Shown here piece by piece: positions 16,110 to 25,409 of a stretch of 64,000 nucleotides of DNA. The translations under genes and the position numbers were made by a program. Numbering within the stretch: position 1 is the stretch's first letter; every line of letters starts with the position of its first letter. Source of the DNA: Streptomyces himalayensis subsp. himalayensis (GTDB lineage: Bacteria; Actinomycetota; Actinomycetes; Streptomycetales; Streptomycetaceae); NCBI RefSeq assembly GCF_013778455.1, contig NZ_JACEHE010000012.1, positions 124,001-188,000 of the forward strand, read 5' to 3'. The notes under the pieces are model-generated. The model had not been told where the DNA came from. It searched no databases and was given only the letters and a program-made list of their open reading frames with translations.

Positions 16110-17057
16110 TCAGAGCCTGCTCTTCGCGGCGGTACGTTCACGCTGCCTGTTCCAGAACAGCTTCTGGGCGAGCAGCGTGAGCGTACCGGCGAGGACGATG
16201 CCGAGCAGGTTGAGCAGGAGCTGTTCGGTGGAGCCCAGGGTCTGGGCGGTGTCGCCGTAGCTGAGCGCCACGGCCGCGTTCGCGGCCGCCGGGACGGTCG
16301 TCACGGAGATGGCGACGCCGACCAGGGCGCCCGACTTCGCGGAGGTCAGCGAGAGCGTTCCGGCGGCGCCCGCGAGGACGGCCACGACGAACGAGAACCA
16401 GTCGGGGGCGTAGATGAAGCCCGTGTTGGGCCGGTCCGCCTCCAGCTGCGCCTCGCTGAACAGCCCGACCCAGTCCATGAAGAGGCTGAAGACCACCGTC
16501 ATCAGCATCGCGATGGCGAACCCCGCGAGCAGAGCCGTCACCGCGCGCAGGGCCAGGCGCGGTGCGCGCCGCACCAGGGCCGTGCAGATCCCGGCCAGGG
16601 GCCCGAACTCCGGGCCGACCGCCATCGCGCCCACGATCAGGATCGCGTTGTCGAGGACCACACCGCAGGCCGCGATCATCGTGGCGAGCGTGATGAAGGC
16701 GACATACGTGACGGAGAGCGTCGACTCCTCGTGCGTGGCGTCGGTCAGGTGTTCCCACAGCACCGCGTCCGCGGCCTCGCCCGGCGCCTCCTCCTCGGCC
16801 TTGTCGGCGCGCTTGGACAGCGACAGGTCGATGTTCTCGACGGCGATCGAGCCCCGCTCGTGGATGCCGAGGGTCTGCAGCCCGGAGAGGAGTTCGTCGC
16901 CGGCCTCGCGGGCGACGTCGCACAGCACCACGTCGCCGGCGGGGTTGCGGGCGGCGCCCGGCAGCACGGCGAGATGTGTCGTGCCGGGGGTCCGCTCGAT
17001 GAGGCGCACCGCCTCTTCGGTGACGTCCGCCGGGGTGATCAGGCGCAGATGCAGCAT
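16110..17057 (-). CDS. DUF389 family membrane protein
   Basis: This 315-residue protein matches the DUF389 type: a soluble N-terminal domain (residues 1-105) and about six hydrophobic segments from 120 to 300. A conserved-looking motif is NAILIVGAMAVGPEFGPLAG near residues 138-157. The family function is not established. The start is probably leaderless: on the minus strand TACCCT (17069-17064) is followed by six bases and ATG 17057, with no ribosome site. It converges on glmM, with only 24 bp between the two stops. Confidence 0.8.
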   Translation of the reverse strand: MLHLRLITPADVTEEAVRLIERTPGTTHLAVLPGAARNPAGDVVLCDVAREAGDELLSGLQTLGIHERGSIAVENIDLSLSKRADKAEEEAPGEAADAVLWEHLTDATHEESTLSVTYVAFITLATMIAACGVVLDNAILIVGAMAVGPEFGPLAGICTALVRRAPRLALRAVTALLAGFAIAMLMTVVFSLFMDWVGLFSEAQLEADRPNTGFIYAPDWFSFVVAVLAGAAGTLSLTSAKSGALVGVAISVTTVPAAANAAVALSYGDTAQTLGSTEQLLLNLLGIVLAGTLTLLAQKLFWNRQRERTAAKSRL

Positions 17058-17114
17058 GGCGGCAGGGTAACCGGCGCTGTTTGCGCCGGCGTCACGGCTT
17101 CCGGGCCTCGGCGG

Positions 17115-18104
17115 TCACAGCTTGCGCAGGCTCAGCCGCTGCACCTTGTGGTCCGGGCCCTTGCGCAGGACGAGGGTGGCGCGGCCGCGCGTGGGCGCCA
17201 CGTTCTGCAGAAGATTGGGCTTGTTGATGGTCCGCCAGGTCCTGCGCGCGTAGTCGAGGGCCTCCTCCTCGGAGACCTGGGTGTACTTCCGGAAGTACGA
17301 GGACGGGTTCTGGAAGGCCGTCTCGCGCAGCCTGCGGAAACGGTTCAGGTACCAGCTCTCGATGTCCTCGGTGCGCGCGTCCACGTACACGCTGAAGTCG
17401 AAGTAGTCGGCGAGGCCGACCCGGGTGCGGCCGTCCTTGCCCGGCAGCGCGGGCTGCAGGACGTTGAGGCCCTCGACGATCAGGATGTCGGGGCGGCGGA
17501 CCGTCAGCTTCTGGCCGGGCACGATGTCGTAGATCAGGTGTGAGTAGACGGGGGCCGTCACCTCGTCCTTGCCCGCCTTGATGTCGGCGACGAAGCGGGT
17601 GAGGGCGCGGCGGTCGTACGACTCGGGGAAGCCCTTGCGCGACATCAGGCCGCGCGCCTCGAGCTCCTTGGTGGGGAGCAGGAAGCCGTCGGTGGTGACC
17701 AGTTCGACGCGGGGGTGCTCGGGCCAGCGGGAGAGCAGGGCCTGCAGCAGACGGGCGACGGTGGACTTGCCGACCGCCACGGACCCCGCGACTCCTATGA
17801 CGAAGGGCGTGCCGGACTGCGAGCCCTTCTCGCCGAGGAAGGTGTTGAGCGCGCCGCGCAGCCCGCTCGTCGAGCCGACGTACAGATTGAGCAGGCGGGA
17901 CAGCGGCAGATAGATGTCCCGCACCTCGTCGAGGTCGATGACGTCGCCCAGACCGCGCAGTCTCTCGACCTCCTCCGCGGTCAGCGGCAGTGGCGTCTTG
18001 GCGCGCAGGGCGCTCCACTCGGCACGGGTGAGGTCGACGTAGGGAGTCGCCTCCGGCCTTGACCGGTGGGCGCTCCGCGGCGGCGAGGAGACCGGAGAGA
18101 TCAC
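17115..18104 (-). CDS. coaA: Type I pantothenate kinase
   Basis: CoaA phosphorylates pantothenate in the first step of coenzyme A synthesis. The P-loop GVAGSVAVGKST lies at residues 104-115; other family segments are TTDGFLLPTKELEARGLM, KGFPESYDRRAL, and YSHLIYDIVPGQ. The length of 329 residues is normal. GTG 18104 is the first start of the frame; TAACAAT lies five bases upstream, so transcription may start at the GTG. AcpS, which uses coenzyme A, is encoded 2.5 kb away. Confidence 0.95.
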   Translation of the reverse strand: MISPVSSPPRSAHRSRPEATPYVDLTRAEWSALRAKTPLPLTAEEVERLRGLGDVIDLDEVRDIYLPLSRLLNLYVGSTSGLRGALNTFLGEKGSQSGTPFVIGVAGSVAVGKSTVARLLQALLSRWPEHPRVELVTTDGFLLPTKELEARGLMSRKGFPESYDRRALTRFVADIKAGKDEVTAPVYSHLIYDIVPGQKLTVRRPDILIVEGLNVLQPALPGKDGRTRVGLADYFDFSVYVDARTEDIESWYLNRFRRLRETAFQNPSSYFRKYTQVSEEEALDYARRTWRTINKPNLLQNVAPTRGRATLVLRKGPDHKVQRLSLRKL

Positions 18105-18278
18105 AGTCCATTGTTACGGGAGTTTGAACACCGCGGGGCGTGGGGTCGGTCACGCGGGTATCTCCGGCATTCCGGCCACGTGCAGCACGAGGTCTGGACC
18201 AGCGTTCCGCACGGGGATACGGTCCCGCCACCCGGTGCCGAGCCGCGCACCGGGGTCGCAGGGGGTTTGGGGGTCGCC

Positions 18279-18539
18279 ATGTCCGTACATCTTCGTGTTT
18301 TCGCCCGTCGCCGAGCCGCGGCGGGAGATGCGAGGACGGCTGCGCGGGCAGGTGTGCGGGCGGATTTCGAAGGGCGCGTCTGCAGCGAACTGTCCGCCGA
18401 TCTGCCCGACGAGGACCTGGGCGAGGACCTCGGCGATGTCCTGGACCTCTACGAGATGGGCAGCAAGCCGCGGTGCGAGGAGGCCGAGTACCTGGAGCTG
18501 GTCCAGGAGGCGATCGAGCGCATCGAGCGGGGGGAGTAA
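18279..18539 (+). CDS. Small acidic protein of unknown function
   Basis: I do not recognise this 86-residue protein. The first third is Arg/Ala-rich (MSVHLRVFARRRAAAG) and the rest acidic and probably helical (DLPDEDLGEDLGDVLDLYE, then EYLELVQEAIERIE). ATG 18279 follows a GGGGG tract at 18270-18273 region. It is divergent from coaA and 182 bp before glmS. Codon positions look Streptomyces-like, which supports a real gene. Confidence 0.6.
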   Translation: MSVHLRVFARRRAAAGDARTAARAGVRADFEGRVCSELSADLPDEDLGEDLGDVLDLYEMGSKPRCEEAEYLELVQEAIERIERGE

Positions 18540-18709
18540 CCCTCTGGATCCACAAGCCGGTACCACGGGGTGCACGAGGTGGCGGCCGGCCGGCCGGGTG
18601 CGTGGCAAACCTCCCGGTGCATAACACAAGATGGCCGGATCTGCCGGAAACGCGCGGCCGGTGAAGAGGGTGAAACGACCTTCAAGTCGTGGGGGGTGAG
18701 GGCTCGCCG

Positions 18710-18715
18710 TAGGCT
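18710..18715 (+). promoter_or_regulatory. -10 element of a probable leaderless glmS transcript
   Basis: TAGGCT (18710-18715) fits TANNNT and lies six bases before ATG 18722, which would put the transcript start at the start codon. No ribosome site precedes the ATG. Confidence 0.45.
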
Positions 18716-18721
18716 GCGGCC

Positions 18722-20569
18722 ATGTGCGGAATCGTGGGTTACGTCGGCTCGCAGCCGGCGCTTGATGTCGTCCTCGCCGGGCTGAAGCGGCTGGAATACC
18801 GGGGCTATGACTCGGCCGGTGTCGCCGTGCTCGCCGACGGTGGGCTGGCCGCCGCCAAGAAGGCCGGGAAACTCGGCAACCTGGAGAAGGAGCTGGCCGA
18901 GCGGCCGCTGCCGACCGGTTCCACGGGCATCGGACACACCCGCTGGGCCACCCACGGAGGGCCCACGGATGCGAACGCACATCCGCACCTCGACAACGCG
19001 GGCCGTGTCGCGATCGTGCACAACGGCATCATCGAGAACTTCGCCGCCCTGCGCGCCGAACTGGCGGAGCGGGGGCACGAGCTGGCGTCCGAGACGGACA
19101 CCGAGGTCGTCGCGCACCTGCTCGCCGAGGAGTTCTCCGGCTGCGCGGACCTCGCCGAGGCGATGCGGCTGGTGTGCCGGCGTCTGGAGGGCGCGTTCAC
19201 GCTGGTCGCCGTGCATGCGGACGACCCGGATGTGGTGGTCGGGGCGCGGCGGAACTCGCCGCTGGTGGTGGGCGTTGGGGAAGGTGAGTCCTTCCTCGCC
19301 TCGGACGTCGCCGCCTTCATCGCCCATACGCGCTCGGCGATCGAGCTGGGGCAGGACCAGGTGGTCGAGCTGCGGCGCGACGGGGTGACGGTCACCGACT
19401 TCGACGGCCGGCCCGCCGACGTGCGCTCGTACCACGTGGACTGGGACGCCGAGGCGGCCGAAAAGGGGGGTTATGACTACTTCATGCTCAAGGAGATCGC
19501 CGAGCAGCCCAAGGCGGTCGCCGATACGTTGCTGGGGCGCATCGACGCCTCGGGTTCCCTGACGCTGGACGAGGTCCGCATCCCGGGCTCCGTGCTGCGG
19601 GAGGTCGACAAGGTCGTCATCGTCGCGTGCGGTACGGCATTTCACGCCGGACTGATCGCGAAGTACGCCATCGAGCACTGGACGCGGATTCCCTGCGAGG
19701 TGGAGCTCGCCAGCGAGTTCCGCTACCGGGACCCCATCCTCGACCCGGGGACGCTGGTCATCGCCATCTCGCAGTCCGGCGAGACCATGGACACCCTCAT
19801 GGCGCTGCGGCACGCCCGAGAGCAGGGCTCCAAGGTGCTGGCGATCTGCAACACCAACGGCTCGACGATCCCGCGCGAGTCCGACGCCGTGCTGTACACG
19901 CACGCGGGTCCGGAGGTCGCCGTCGCCTCCACCAAGGCGTTCCTGACGCAGCTCGTCGCCTGCTATCTGGTGGCGCTCTATCTGGGCCAGGTGCGCGGCA
20001 CCAAGTGGGGCGACGAAATCCACGCCGTCGTCAGGGACTTGGCGAAGATCGCCGACCAGGTCGAGCGGGTCCTGGAGACCATGGAACCGGTGCGGGAACT
20101 GGCGCGTTCGCTCGCCGACAAGGACACCGTGCTGTTCCTGGGCCGCCATGTGGGCTATCCCGTAGCCCTGGAAGGCGCGCTGAAGCTCAAGGAGCTCGCG
20201 TACATGCACGCCGAGGGCTTTGCGGCGGGCGAGCTGAAGCACGGGCCGATCGCCCTCATCGAGGACGACCTGCCGGTGGTCGTCGTGGTCCCGTCGCCGC
20301 GCGGACGCTCGGTACTGCACGACAAGATCGTTTCGAACATACAGGAGATCCGGGCGCGCGGTGCCCGGACGATCGTGATCGCGGAGGAGGGGGACGAGAC
20401 GGTCGTCCCGTACGCCGACCACCTGATCCGTGTCCCGGCCACGCCGACGCTGCTCCAACCGCTCGTCGCCACCGTGCCGCTGCAGGTCTTCGCCTGCGAG
20501 CTGGCCACGGCGCGCGGCAACGAGGTGGACCAGCCGCGCAACCTCGCGAAGTCTGTGACGGTGGAGTGA
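18722..20569 (+). CDS. glmS: Glutamine-fructose-6-phosphate aminotransferase (isomerising)
   Basis: GlmS makes glucosamine-6-phosphate from fructose-6-phosphate and glutamine. The N-terminal glutaminase domain starts MCGIVGYVG, with Cys2 as nucleophile after Met removal, and contains GIGHTRWATHG and HNGIIEN. Two SIS sugar-binding domains follow, with ACGTAFHAG, ISQSGETMDT and EVAVASTKAF. The C-terminus is the usual KSVTVE. At 615 residues it is full length. acpS begins 49 bp downstream and may be co-transcribed. Confidence 0.97.
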   Translation: MCGIVGYVGSQPALDVVLAGLKRLEYRGYDSAGVAVLADGGLAAAKKAGKLGNLEKELAERPLPTGSTGIGHTRWATHGGPTDANAHPHLDNAGRVAIVHNGIIENFAALRAELAERGHELASETDTEVVAHLLAEEFSGCADLAEAMRLVCRRLEGAFTLVAVHADDPDVVVGARRNSPLVVGVGEGESFLASDVAAFIAHTRSAIELGQDQVVELRRDGVTVTDFDGRPADVRSYHVDWDAEAAEKGGYDYFMLKEIAEQPKAVADTLLGRIDASGSLTLDEVRIPGSVLREVDKVVIVACGTAFHAGLIAKYAIEHWTRIPCEVELASEFRYRDPILDPGTLVIAISQSGETMDTLMALRHAREQGSKVLAICNTNGSTIPRESDAVLYTHAGPEVAVASTKAFLTQLVACYLVALYLGQVRGTKWGDEIHAVVRDLAKIADQVERVLETMEPVRELARSLADKDTVLFLGRHVGYPVALEGALKLKELAYMHAEGFAAGELKHGPIALIEDDLPVVVVVPSPRGRSVLHDKIVSNIQEIRARGARTIVIAEEGDETVVPYADHLIRVPATPTLLQPLVATVPLQVFACELATARGNEVDQPRNLAKSVTVE

Positions 20570-20618
20570 TGAGGGCGCGCGCTGTCGGCACCGGCGGAGC
20601 GGCCGGGGGAGCGAGATC

Positions 20619-20987
20619 GTGATCATCGGGGTGGGCATCGACGTCGCCGAGATCGACCGGTTCCGCAAGTCCATGGAACGCACGCCCGGGATGGCCCGAC
20701 GGCTGTTCGTGGAGCGGGAGTTGCTGCTGCCCAGCGGGGAGCGGCGCGGCATAGCCTCACTGGCCGTCCGTTTCGCGGCCAAGGAAGCCATCGCCAAGGC
20801 CCTCGGCGCCCCGGCCGGCCTGCACTGGACGGACGCGGAGGTCTACGTGGAGGACAGCGGCCAGCCGCGCGTACGCGTACGGGGCACGGTCGCGGCCCGC
20901 GCGGCCGAACTGGGCGTCCGCTCCTGGCACGTGTCGCTGAGCCATGACGCGGGGGTGGCTTCGGCGGTGGTGATCGCGGAGGGGTGA
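20619..20987 (+). CDS. acpS: Holo-[acyl-carrier-protein] synthase
   Basis: AcpS transfers 4'-phosphopantetheine from coenzyme A to acyl carrier protein. Its 122 residues carry the magnesium-site motifs GVGIDVAEIDRF near the N-terminus and RFAAKEAIAKALG near residue 50, and end with VSLSHDAGVASAVVI. GTG 20619 has GGGGAGCGAG upstream. It lies between glmS and the NAD(P)HX repair gene, an order I recall from other actinobacteria. Confidence 0.95.
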   Translation: MIIGVGIDVAEIDRFRKSMERTPGMARRLFVERELLLPSGERRGIASLAVRFAAKEAIAKALGAPAGLHWTDAEVYVEDSGQPRVRVRGTVAARAAELGVRSWHVSLSHDAGVASAVVIAEG

Positions 20988-21079
20988 CTACCGCCGCACT
21001 GCTGCACCGCTGTGGCACAGCCACGCGTCAGGGCGCACCGAAAAGCAACGGCACCCCCGGCTAGGGGAGACTCGACGGC

Positions 21080-22513
21080 ATGCGTACTGCGTACAGCGTG
21101 GAAACCGTAAGGACAGCCGAACGCACCCTCATGGCGAGGCTCCCGGAGGGAACCCTCATGCAGCGCGCAGCGGCAGGCCTCGCCGCCGCATGCGCGGAGT
21201 TGCTGGGCCGCGTCTACGGCACCCGCATCGTCCTCCTCGTCGGCAGCGGCGACAACGGCGGCGACGCCCTCTACGCGGGCGCCCGCCTGGCCCGCCGCGG
21301 CGCGGGCGTGACGGCGGTACTGCTGGCGGCCGAGGACCGAACCCACCCAGGGGGCCTCGCGGCCCTGCGGGCGGCCGGGGGGAGCACGGCCGCCCGCAGG
21401 GCCGCCGAAGCGCTGATCCACCACGCCGACCTGGTCGTCGACGGCATCGTGGGCATCGGCGGCAAGGGCGGTCTCCGCCCGGACGCCGCGCAACTGGCGG
21501 CGCTGGTCGGGGACGCGGGCGTGCCCGTCGTCGCCGTCGACCTGCCCAGCGGCATCGAGCCCGACACGGGCGAGGTCCGCGGCGAGGCGGTACGGGCCGA
21601 CGTGACCGTGACATTTGGCACATACAAGCCGGGCCTGCTCATCGACCCCGCGCGGGAGCACGCGGGCACCGTCCGGCTGGTCGGCATCGGGCTCGACCTG
21701 CCGGCCGAGGCAGATCTCGAGGCGCTCCAGTACGCCGATGTGGAGCGGCTGTTGCCGGTGCCGGTTGCGGAGAGCGACAAGTACCGGCGGGGCGTCGTGG
21801 GCATCGTCGCTGGCTCCGCCCGCTATCCCGGCGCGGCCGTGCTGGCCGTCGCCGGGGCGCTGCGGGGCGGGGCCGGGGCCGTGCGCTACGTCGGGCCCGC
21901 GGGCGACGCCGTGATCGCACGCTTCCCGGAGACCCTGGTGTCCGCCGGGCCGCCCGCGAAGGCGGGCCGCGTGCAGGCCTGGGTCGTCGGACCGGGCATC
22001 GGCGACAACGCGCAGGCGGTGGCGGAGGTGCTCGGCGCCGACGTGCCGGTGCTGGTGGACGCGGACGGGCTGCGCCTCGCCGACCCGGACGCGGTGCGGG
22101 CCCGCACCGCACCGACCCTGCTCACTCCGCACGCGGGCGAGGCGGCCGCGCTGCTCGGCGTCGACCGCGCGGAGGTGGAGGGCGCACGGCTGGCGGCGGT
22201 ACGGGAGCTCGCGGGGCGGTACGGGGCGACGGTGCTGCTCAAGGGTGCGACCACGCTGGTGGCCGGGCCCCGTGGGGGCGCCGTGCGGGTGAACCCGACG
22301 GGGACGCCGTGGCTGGCCACGGCCGGGAGTGGTGATGTGCTGTCGGGGCTTGCGGGGTCCTTGCTGGCGGCGGGGCTGGAGGCGCGGGACGCCGGGTCTG
22401 TCGCGGCGTATATGCATGGGCTGGCGGGGCGGTTCGCTGCGCATGGCGCGCCCACGGGTGCGCTTGAGGTGGCCGAGGCCTTGCCTCGGGCTTGGCGGGA
22501 CGTCACTGCGTGA
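21080..22513 (+). CDS. Bifunctional NAD(P)H-hydrate epimerase and ADP-dependent dehydratase
   Basis: This 477-residue protein repairs hydrated NAD(P)H. The N-terminal YjeF epimerase domain (residues 1-215) has LLVGSGDNGGDALYAGARLA and VDGIVGIG. The C-terminal dehydratase domain (about 225-477) has VVGIVAGSARYPGAAVLA, LTPHAGEAAALLG, LKGATTLV and ATAGSGDVLSGLAGS, typical of the ribokinase fold. ATG 21080 has GGGGAGA eight bases upstream. This matches the nnrD/nnrE fusion found in many bacteria. Confidence 0.93.
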   Translation: MRTAYSVETVRTAERTLMARLPEGTLMQRAAAGLAAACAELLGRVYGTRIVLLVGSGDNGGDALYAGARLARRGAGVTAVLLAAEDRTHPGGLAALRAAGGSTAARRAAEALIHHADLVVDGIVGIGGKGGLRPDAAQLAALVGDAGVPVVAVDLPSGIEPDTGEVRGEAVRADVTVTFGTYKPGLLIDPAREHAGTVRLVGIGLDLPAEADLEALQYADVERLLPVPVAESDKYRRGVVGIVAGSARYPGAAVLAVAGALRGGAGAVRYVGPAGDAVIARFPETLVSAGPPAKAGRVQAWVVGPGIGDNAQAVAEVLGADVPVLVDADGLRLADPDAVRARTAPTLLTPHAGEAAALLGVDRAEVEGARLAAVRELAGRYGATVLLKGATTLVAGPRGGAVRVNPTGTPWLATAGSGDVLSGLAGSLLAAGLEARDAGSVAAYMHGLAGRFAAHGAPTGALEVAEALPRAWRDVTA

Positions 22514-22570
22514 CTCTCGCCACGGGGCGGACGCGCGCCCCGTTGGGGGCGGGCGCTGCGGGGCGGGCGC

Positions 22571-22644
22571 GGCGCCGCGGTGGTTCCGCCTGTGCCCACC
22601 TGTTCCGCCCCAGCGGAACGACTGCCCACAGGCGCAGCGGCGCC
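22571..22644. repeat. Nested inverted repeats upstream of alr
   Basis: Three arms nest: GGCGCCGC (22571-22578) with GCGGCGCC (22637-22644), CGCCTGTG (22587-22594) with CACAGGCG (22627-22634), and GTTCCGC (22602-22608) with GCGGAAC (22613-22619). It could fold into one long hairpin and resembles dispersed Streptomyces palindromes; a looser relative lies at 26292-26346. Confidence 0.6.
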
Positions 22645-22691
22645 CAACGTCGCAGTGGGGTGTCGTAGGGCTCTGAGACACTGGGTGCGCC

Positions 22692-23960
22692 ATGAATGAG
22701 ACTGCCCCGTTGCGCGCCCGCGCTGAGATCGATCTGTCCGCCCTTCGGGCCAACGTGCGGACGTTGCGTGCCCTGGCGCCCGGGGCCGCGTTCATGGCCG
22801 TCGTGAAGGCGGACGCGTACGGGCACGGGATGATTCCCTGCGCGCGTGCCGCACTGGACGCGGGCGCGACCTGGCTCGGCACCGCGACGCCCGAGGAGGC
22901 GCTCGCGCTGCGGGCCGCCGGGATCGGGCCCGACCGCGCCCGCGTCATGTGCTGGCTCTGGACGCCGGGCGGCCCGTGGCGCGAGGGCATCGAGGCGGAT
23001 CTCGACATCGCGGTGAGCGGGATGTGGGCCCTGCGGGAGGTCAAGGCCGCCGCGCGGCAGGCGGGCCGCCCCGCACGCATCCAGCTGAAGGCCGACACCG
23101 GCCTCGGGCGCAACGGCTGCCAGCCCGCAGACTGGCCCGAACTCATCGCCGAGTCCCTCGCCGCGCAGGCCGAGGGGCTCGTCCAAGTCACCGGCCTCTG
23201 GTCGCACTTCGCGTGCGCCGACGAGCCCGGCCACCCGTCCATCGAGGCCCAGCTCACCCTGTTCCGCGAGATGGTGGCGTACGCAGAGGCCAAGGGCGCG
23301 CGCCCCGAGGTGCGGCACATCGCCAACTCGCCGGGCACGCTGACCCTTCCGGAGACGCACTTCGATCTCGTACGACCGGGGATCGCGATGTACGGGATCT
23401 CGCCGAGCCCCGAGATCGGCACATCGGCGGACCTCGGGCTGCGTCCGGTCATGACGCTGTCCGCGTCGCTCGCACTCGTGAAGCATGTGCCGGGGGGCCA
23501 TGGCGTGAGTTACGGACATCACTACGTCACACCGGGGGGCACGACTCTCGGCCTCATCCCCGTCGGTTACGGTGACGGGATCCCGCGTCATGCGTCGGGC
23601 ACCGGGCCCGTGTTGGTCGGGGGCAAGCTCCGGACGGTGGCGGGGCGTATCGCGATGGACCAGTTCGTGGTCGATCTCGGAGGGGACGAGCCTCCGGCCG
23701 GCGCGGAAGCGCTGCTGTTCGGACCGGGCGACCGGGGCGAGCCGACCGCCGAGGACTGGGCACAGGCGGCGGGGACCATCGCGTACGAAATCGTCACCCG
23801 CATCGGATCGCGCGTTCCACGCGTCTATGTGAACGAGCGGCCCGAGGGCGACGAGCGGTGCGACGGCGAGGAACGGTGCGACGGCCAGGAGCGGTACGGC
23901 CAGGAGCGGTCCGACGGTGAAGCCGGCCCCGGCGGCGGACGGCGCGACGGCACGGACTGA
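22692..23960 (+). CDS. alr: Alanine racemase
   Basis: Alr interconverts L- and D-alanine for peptidoglycan. The PLP lysine is Lys39 in AVVKADAYGHG and the second base is the Tyr274 of GVSYGHHYVT; the N-terminal TIM barrel and C-terminal beta domain are complete. After about residue 385 the protein has an extra 35-residue repetitive tail (ERCDGEERCDGQERYG-type), which is unusual and probably disordered. ATG 22692 has no clear ribosome site. From memory, alr starts a conserved actinobacterial run with the t6A genes. Confidence 0.95.
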   Translation: MNETAPLRARAEIDLSALRANVRTLRALAPGAAFMAVVKADAYGHGMIPCARAALDAGATWLGTATPEEALALRAAGIGPDRARVMCWLWTPGGPWREGIEADLDIAVSGMWALREVKAAARQAGRPARIQLKADTGLGRNGCQPADWPELIAESLAAQAEGLVQVTGLWSHFACADEPGHPSIEAQLTLFREMVAYAEAKGARPEVRHIANSPGTLTLPETHFDLVRPGIAMYGISPSPEIGTSADLGLRPVMTLSASLALVKHVPGGHGVSYGHHYVTPGGTTLGLIPVGYGDGIPRHASGTGPVLVGGKLRTVAGRIAMDQFVVDLGGDEPPAGAEALLFGPGDRGEPTAEDWAQAAGTIAYEIVTRIGSRVPRVYVNERPEGDERCDGEERCDGQERYGQERSDGEAGPGGGRRDGTD

Positions 23961-24004
23961 CCCGGGCGAGGCGACCGGCCCCGCGACGGGGCCCTGAGCC
24001 GGCA

Positions 24005-24081
24005 ACCGAGCGCCCAGCACCCAGCACCGAGCGCCCAGCACCGAGCGCCGAGTACCGAGCACCAAGCACCCAGCACCGAGC
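24005..24081. repeat. 7-bp tandem repeat, eleven copies
   Basis: Eleven consecutive heptamers of the form RCCSAGC (for example ACCGAGC, GCCCAGC, ACCCAGC) occupy exactly 77 bp, with degenerate units continuing to about 24110. It lies between alr and the hydrolase gene. The period is not a multiple of three. Confidence 0.85.
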
Positions 24082-24167
24082 CCGACGACCGGGCACCCGA
24101 GCACCGAACGCACAGCCCTATGACCGAGCACGACCCCGACGACCGAGCACCGAGTGAGGAGCGGCAC

Positions 24168-25409
24168 GTGAGCGAGAGCAGCGCGGAGGCTGTCGCGGAA
24201 GCGGCCACGGCGGCCGCCTCTGCCACCGGCAGTTGGCGCCGCGCCGGACTGGTGGGCACCGCGATAGGCGTGATCGCCGCGGGAGCCGCCGCCGGCGTCG
24301 CCATCGAACGGATGACAGTGGGCCGCGGGATGCGCCAGAAGGCGCGGCTCGCCCTGGATTCCACCGGACCCTACGGAGCACTGCGCGGCAAGCCGGGCAA
24401 GGCGTACGCGGACGACGGCACCGAGCTGTACTACGAGATAGACGAGGTCGAGCCCGACGGCGGGACGGCGCCCCGCCGCAGGAGGCTGTTCGGCCGCAAG
24501 GCCCCGGCGCCCGTGACCGTCGTCTTCTGCCACGGCTACTGCCTCAACCAGGACTCCTGGCACTTCCAGCGGGCCGCGCTGCGCGGGGTCGTACGGACCG
24601 TGCACTGGGACCAGCGCAGCCACGGCCGCTCCGGGCGCGGTGTGGCGCAGGCCCCGGGCGTCGACGGGGACGGCGTGCCGATCTCCATCGACCAGCTGGG
24701 CCGCGATCTGAAGGCCGTCATAGACGCGGCCGCCCCGGAGGGGCCGCTCGTGCTCGTCGGGCACTCGATGGGCGGCATGACCACGATGGCGCTGGCCGGC
24801 CACTACCCGGAGCTCATCCGCGACCGTGTCGTCGGCGTGGCTCTCGTCGGTACGTCGTCCGGGCGGCTCGGCGAAGTGAACTTCGGGCTGCCGGTGGCGG
24901 GCGTCAACGCTGTGCGGCGCTTCCTGCCAGGCGTACTGAAGGCGCTGGGGCAGCGCGCCGAGCTGGTGGAACGGGGACGGCGGGCGACGGCCGACCTGTT
25001 CGCGGGGATCATCAAGCGCTACTCGTTCGCGTCCAGGGACGTCGACCCGGTGGTCGCGCGGTTCGCCGAGCGGATGATCGAGGCCACGCCGATCGACGTG
25101 GTCGCCGAGTTCTATCCGGCGTTCCACGAGCACGACAAGACCGAGGCCCTCAAGCGGTTCGCCGACGTCCCCGTTCTCGTCCTGGCCGGCGACCAGGACC
25201 TGGTCACGCCCAGCGAGCACAGCGAGGCGATCGCGGACCTGCTGCCCGACGCCGAGCTGGTGCTCGTGCCGGACGCGGGGCACCTGGTGATGCTGGAGCA
25301 CCCCGAAGTGGTCACGGACCGTCTCGCGGACCTGCTCGCCAAGGTCGGTGCCGTCCCGGCAGGGGCTAACGTGGGCAGCTATGGAAGCACCGCACAACCC
25401 GGCCACTGA
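24168..25409 (+). CDS. Alpha/beta hydrolase, membrane-anchored
   Basis: This 413-residue hydrolase has an N-terminal hydrophobic segment (about residues 27-49), suggesting membrane attachment, and an alpha/beta-hydrolase fold. The nucleophile is Ser200 in VLVGHSMGGMT, the acid probably Asp in VLAGDQDLVTPSE, and the histidine in VPDAGHLVMLE; an FCHGYCLNQDSW oxyanion-loop segment lies near residue 118. The substrate is unknown. GTG 24168 is preferred because GAGGAG lies six bases upstream; ATG 24120 in frame lacks one and lies in repeat-derived DNA. Its end overlaps tsaE by 29 bp. Confidence 0.85.
   Translation: MSESSAEAVAEAATAAASATGSWRRAGLVGTAIGVIAAGAAAGVAIERMTVGRGMRQKARLALDSTGPYGALRGKPGKAYADDGTELYYEIDEVEPDGGTAPRRRRLFGRKAPAPVTVVFCHGYCLNQDSWHFQRAALRGVVRTVHWDQRSHGRSGRGVAQAPGVDGDGVPISIDQLGRDLKAVIDAAAPEGPLVLVGHSMGGMTTMALAGHYPELIRDRVVGVALVGTSSGRLGEVNFGLPVAGVNAVRRFLPGVLKALGQRAELVERGRRATADLFAGIIKRYSFASRDVDPVVARFAERMIEATPIDVVAEFYPAFHEHDKTEALKRFADVPVLVLAGDQDLVTPSEHSEAIADLLPDAELVLVPDAGHLVMLEHPEVVTDRLADLLAKVGAVPAGANVGSYGSTAQPGH

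Noticed and set aside
18449..20797. A 782-codon minus-strand frame opposite glmS and acpS
   Set aside because: Antisense shadow of two complete enzymes.
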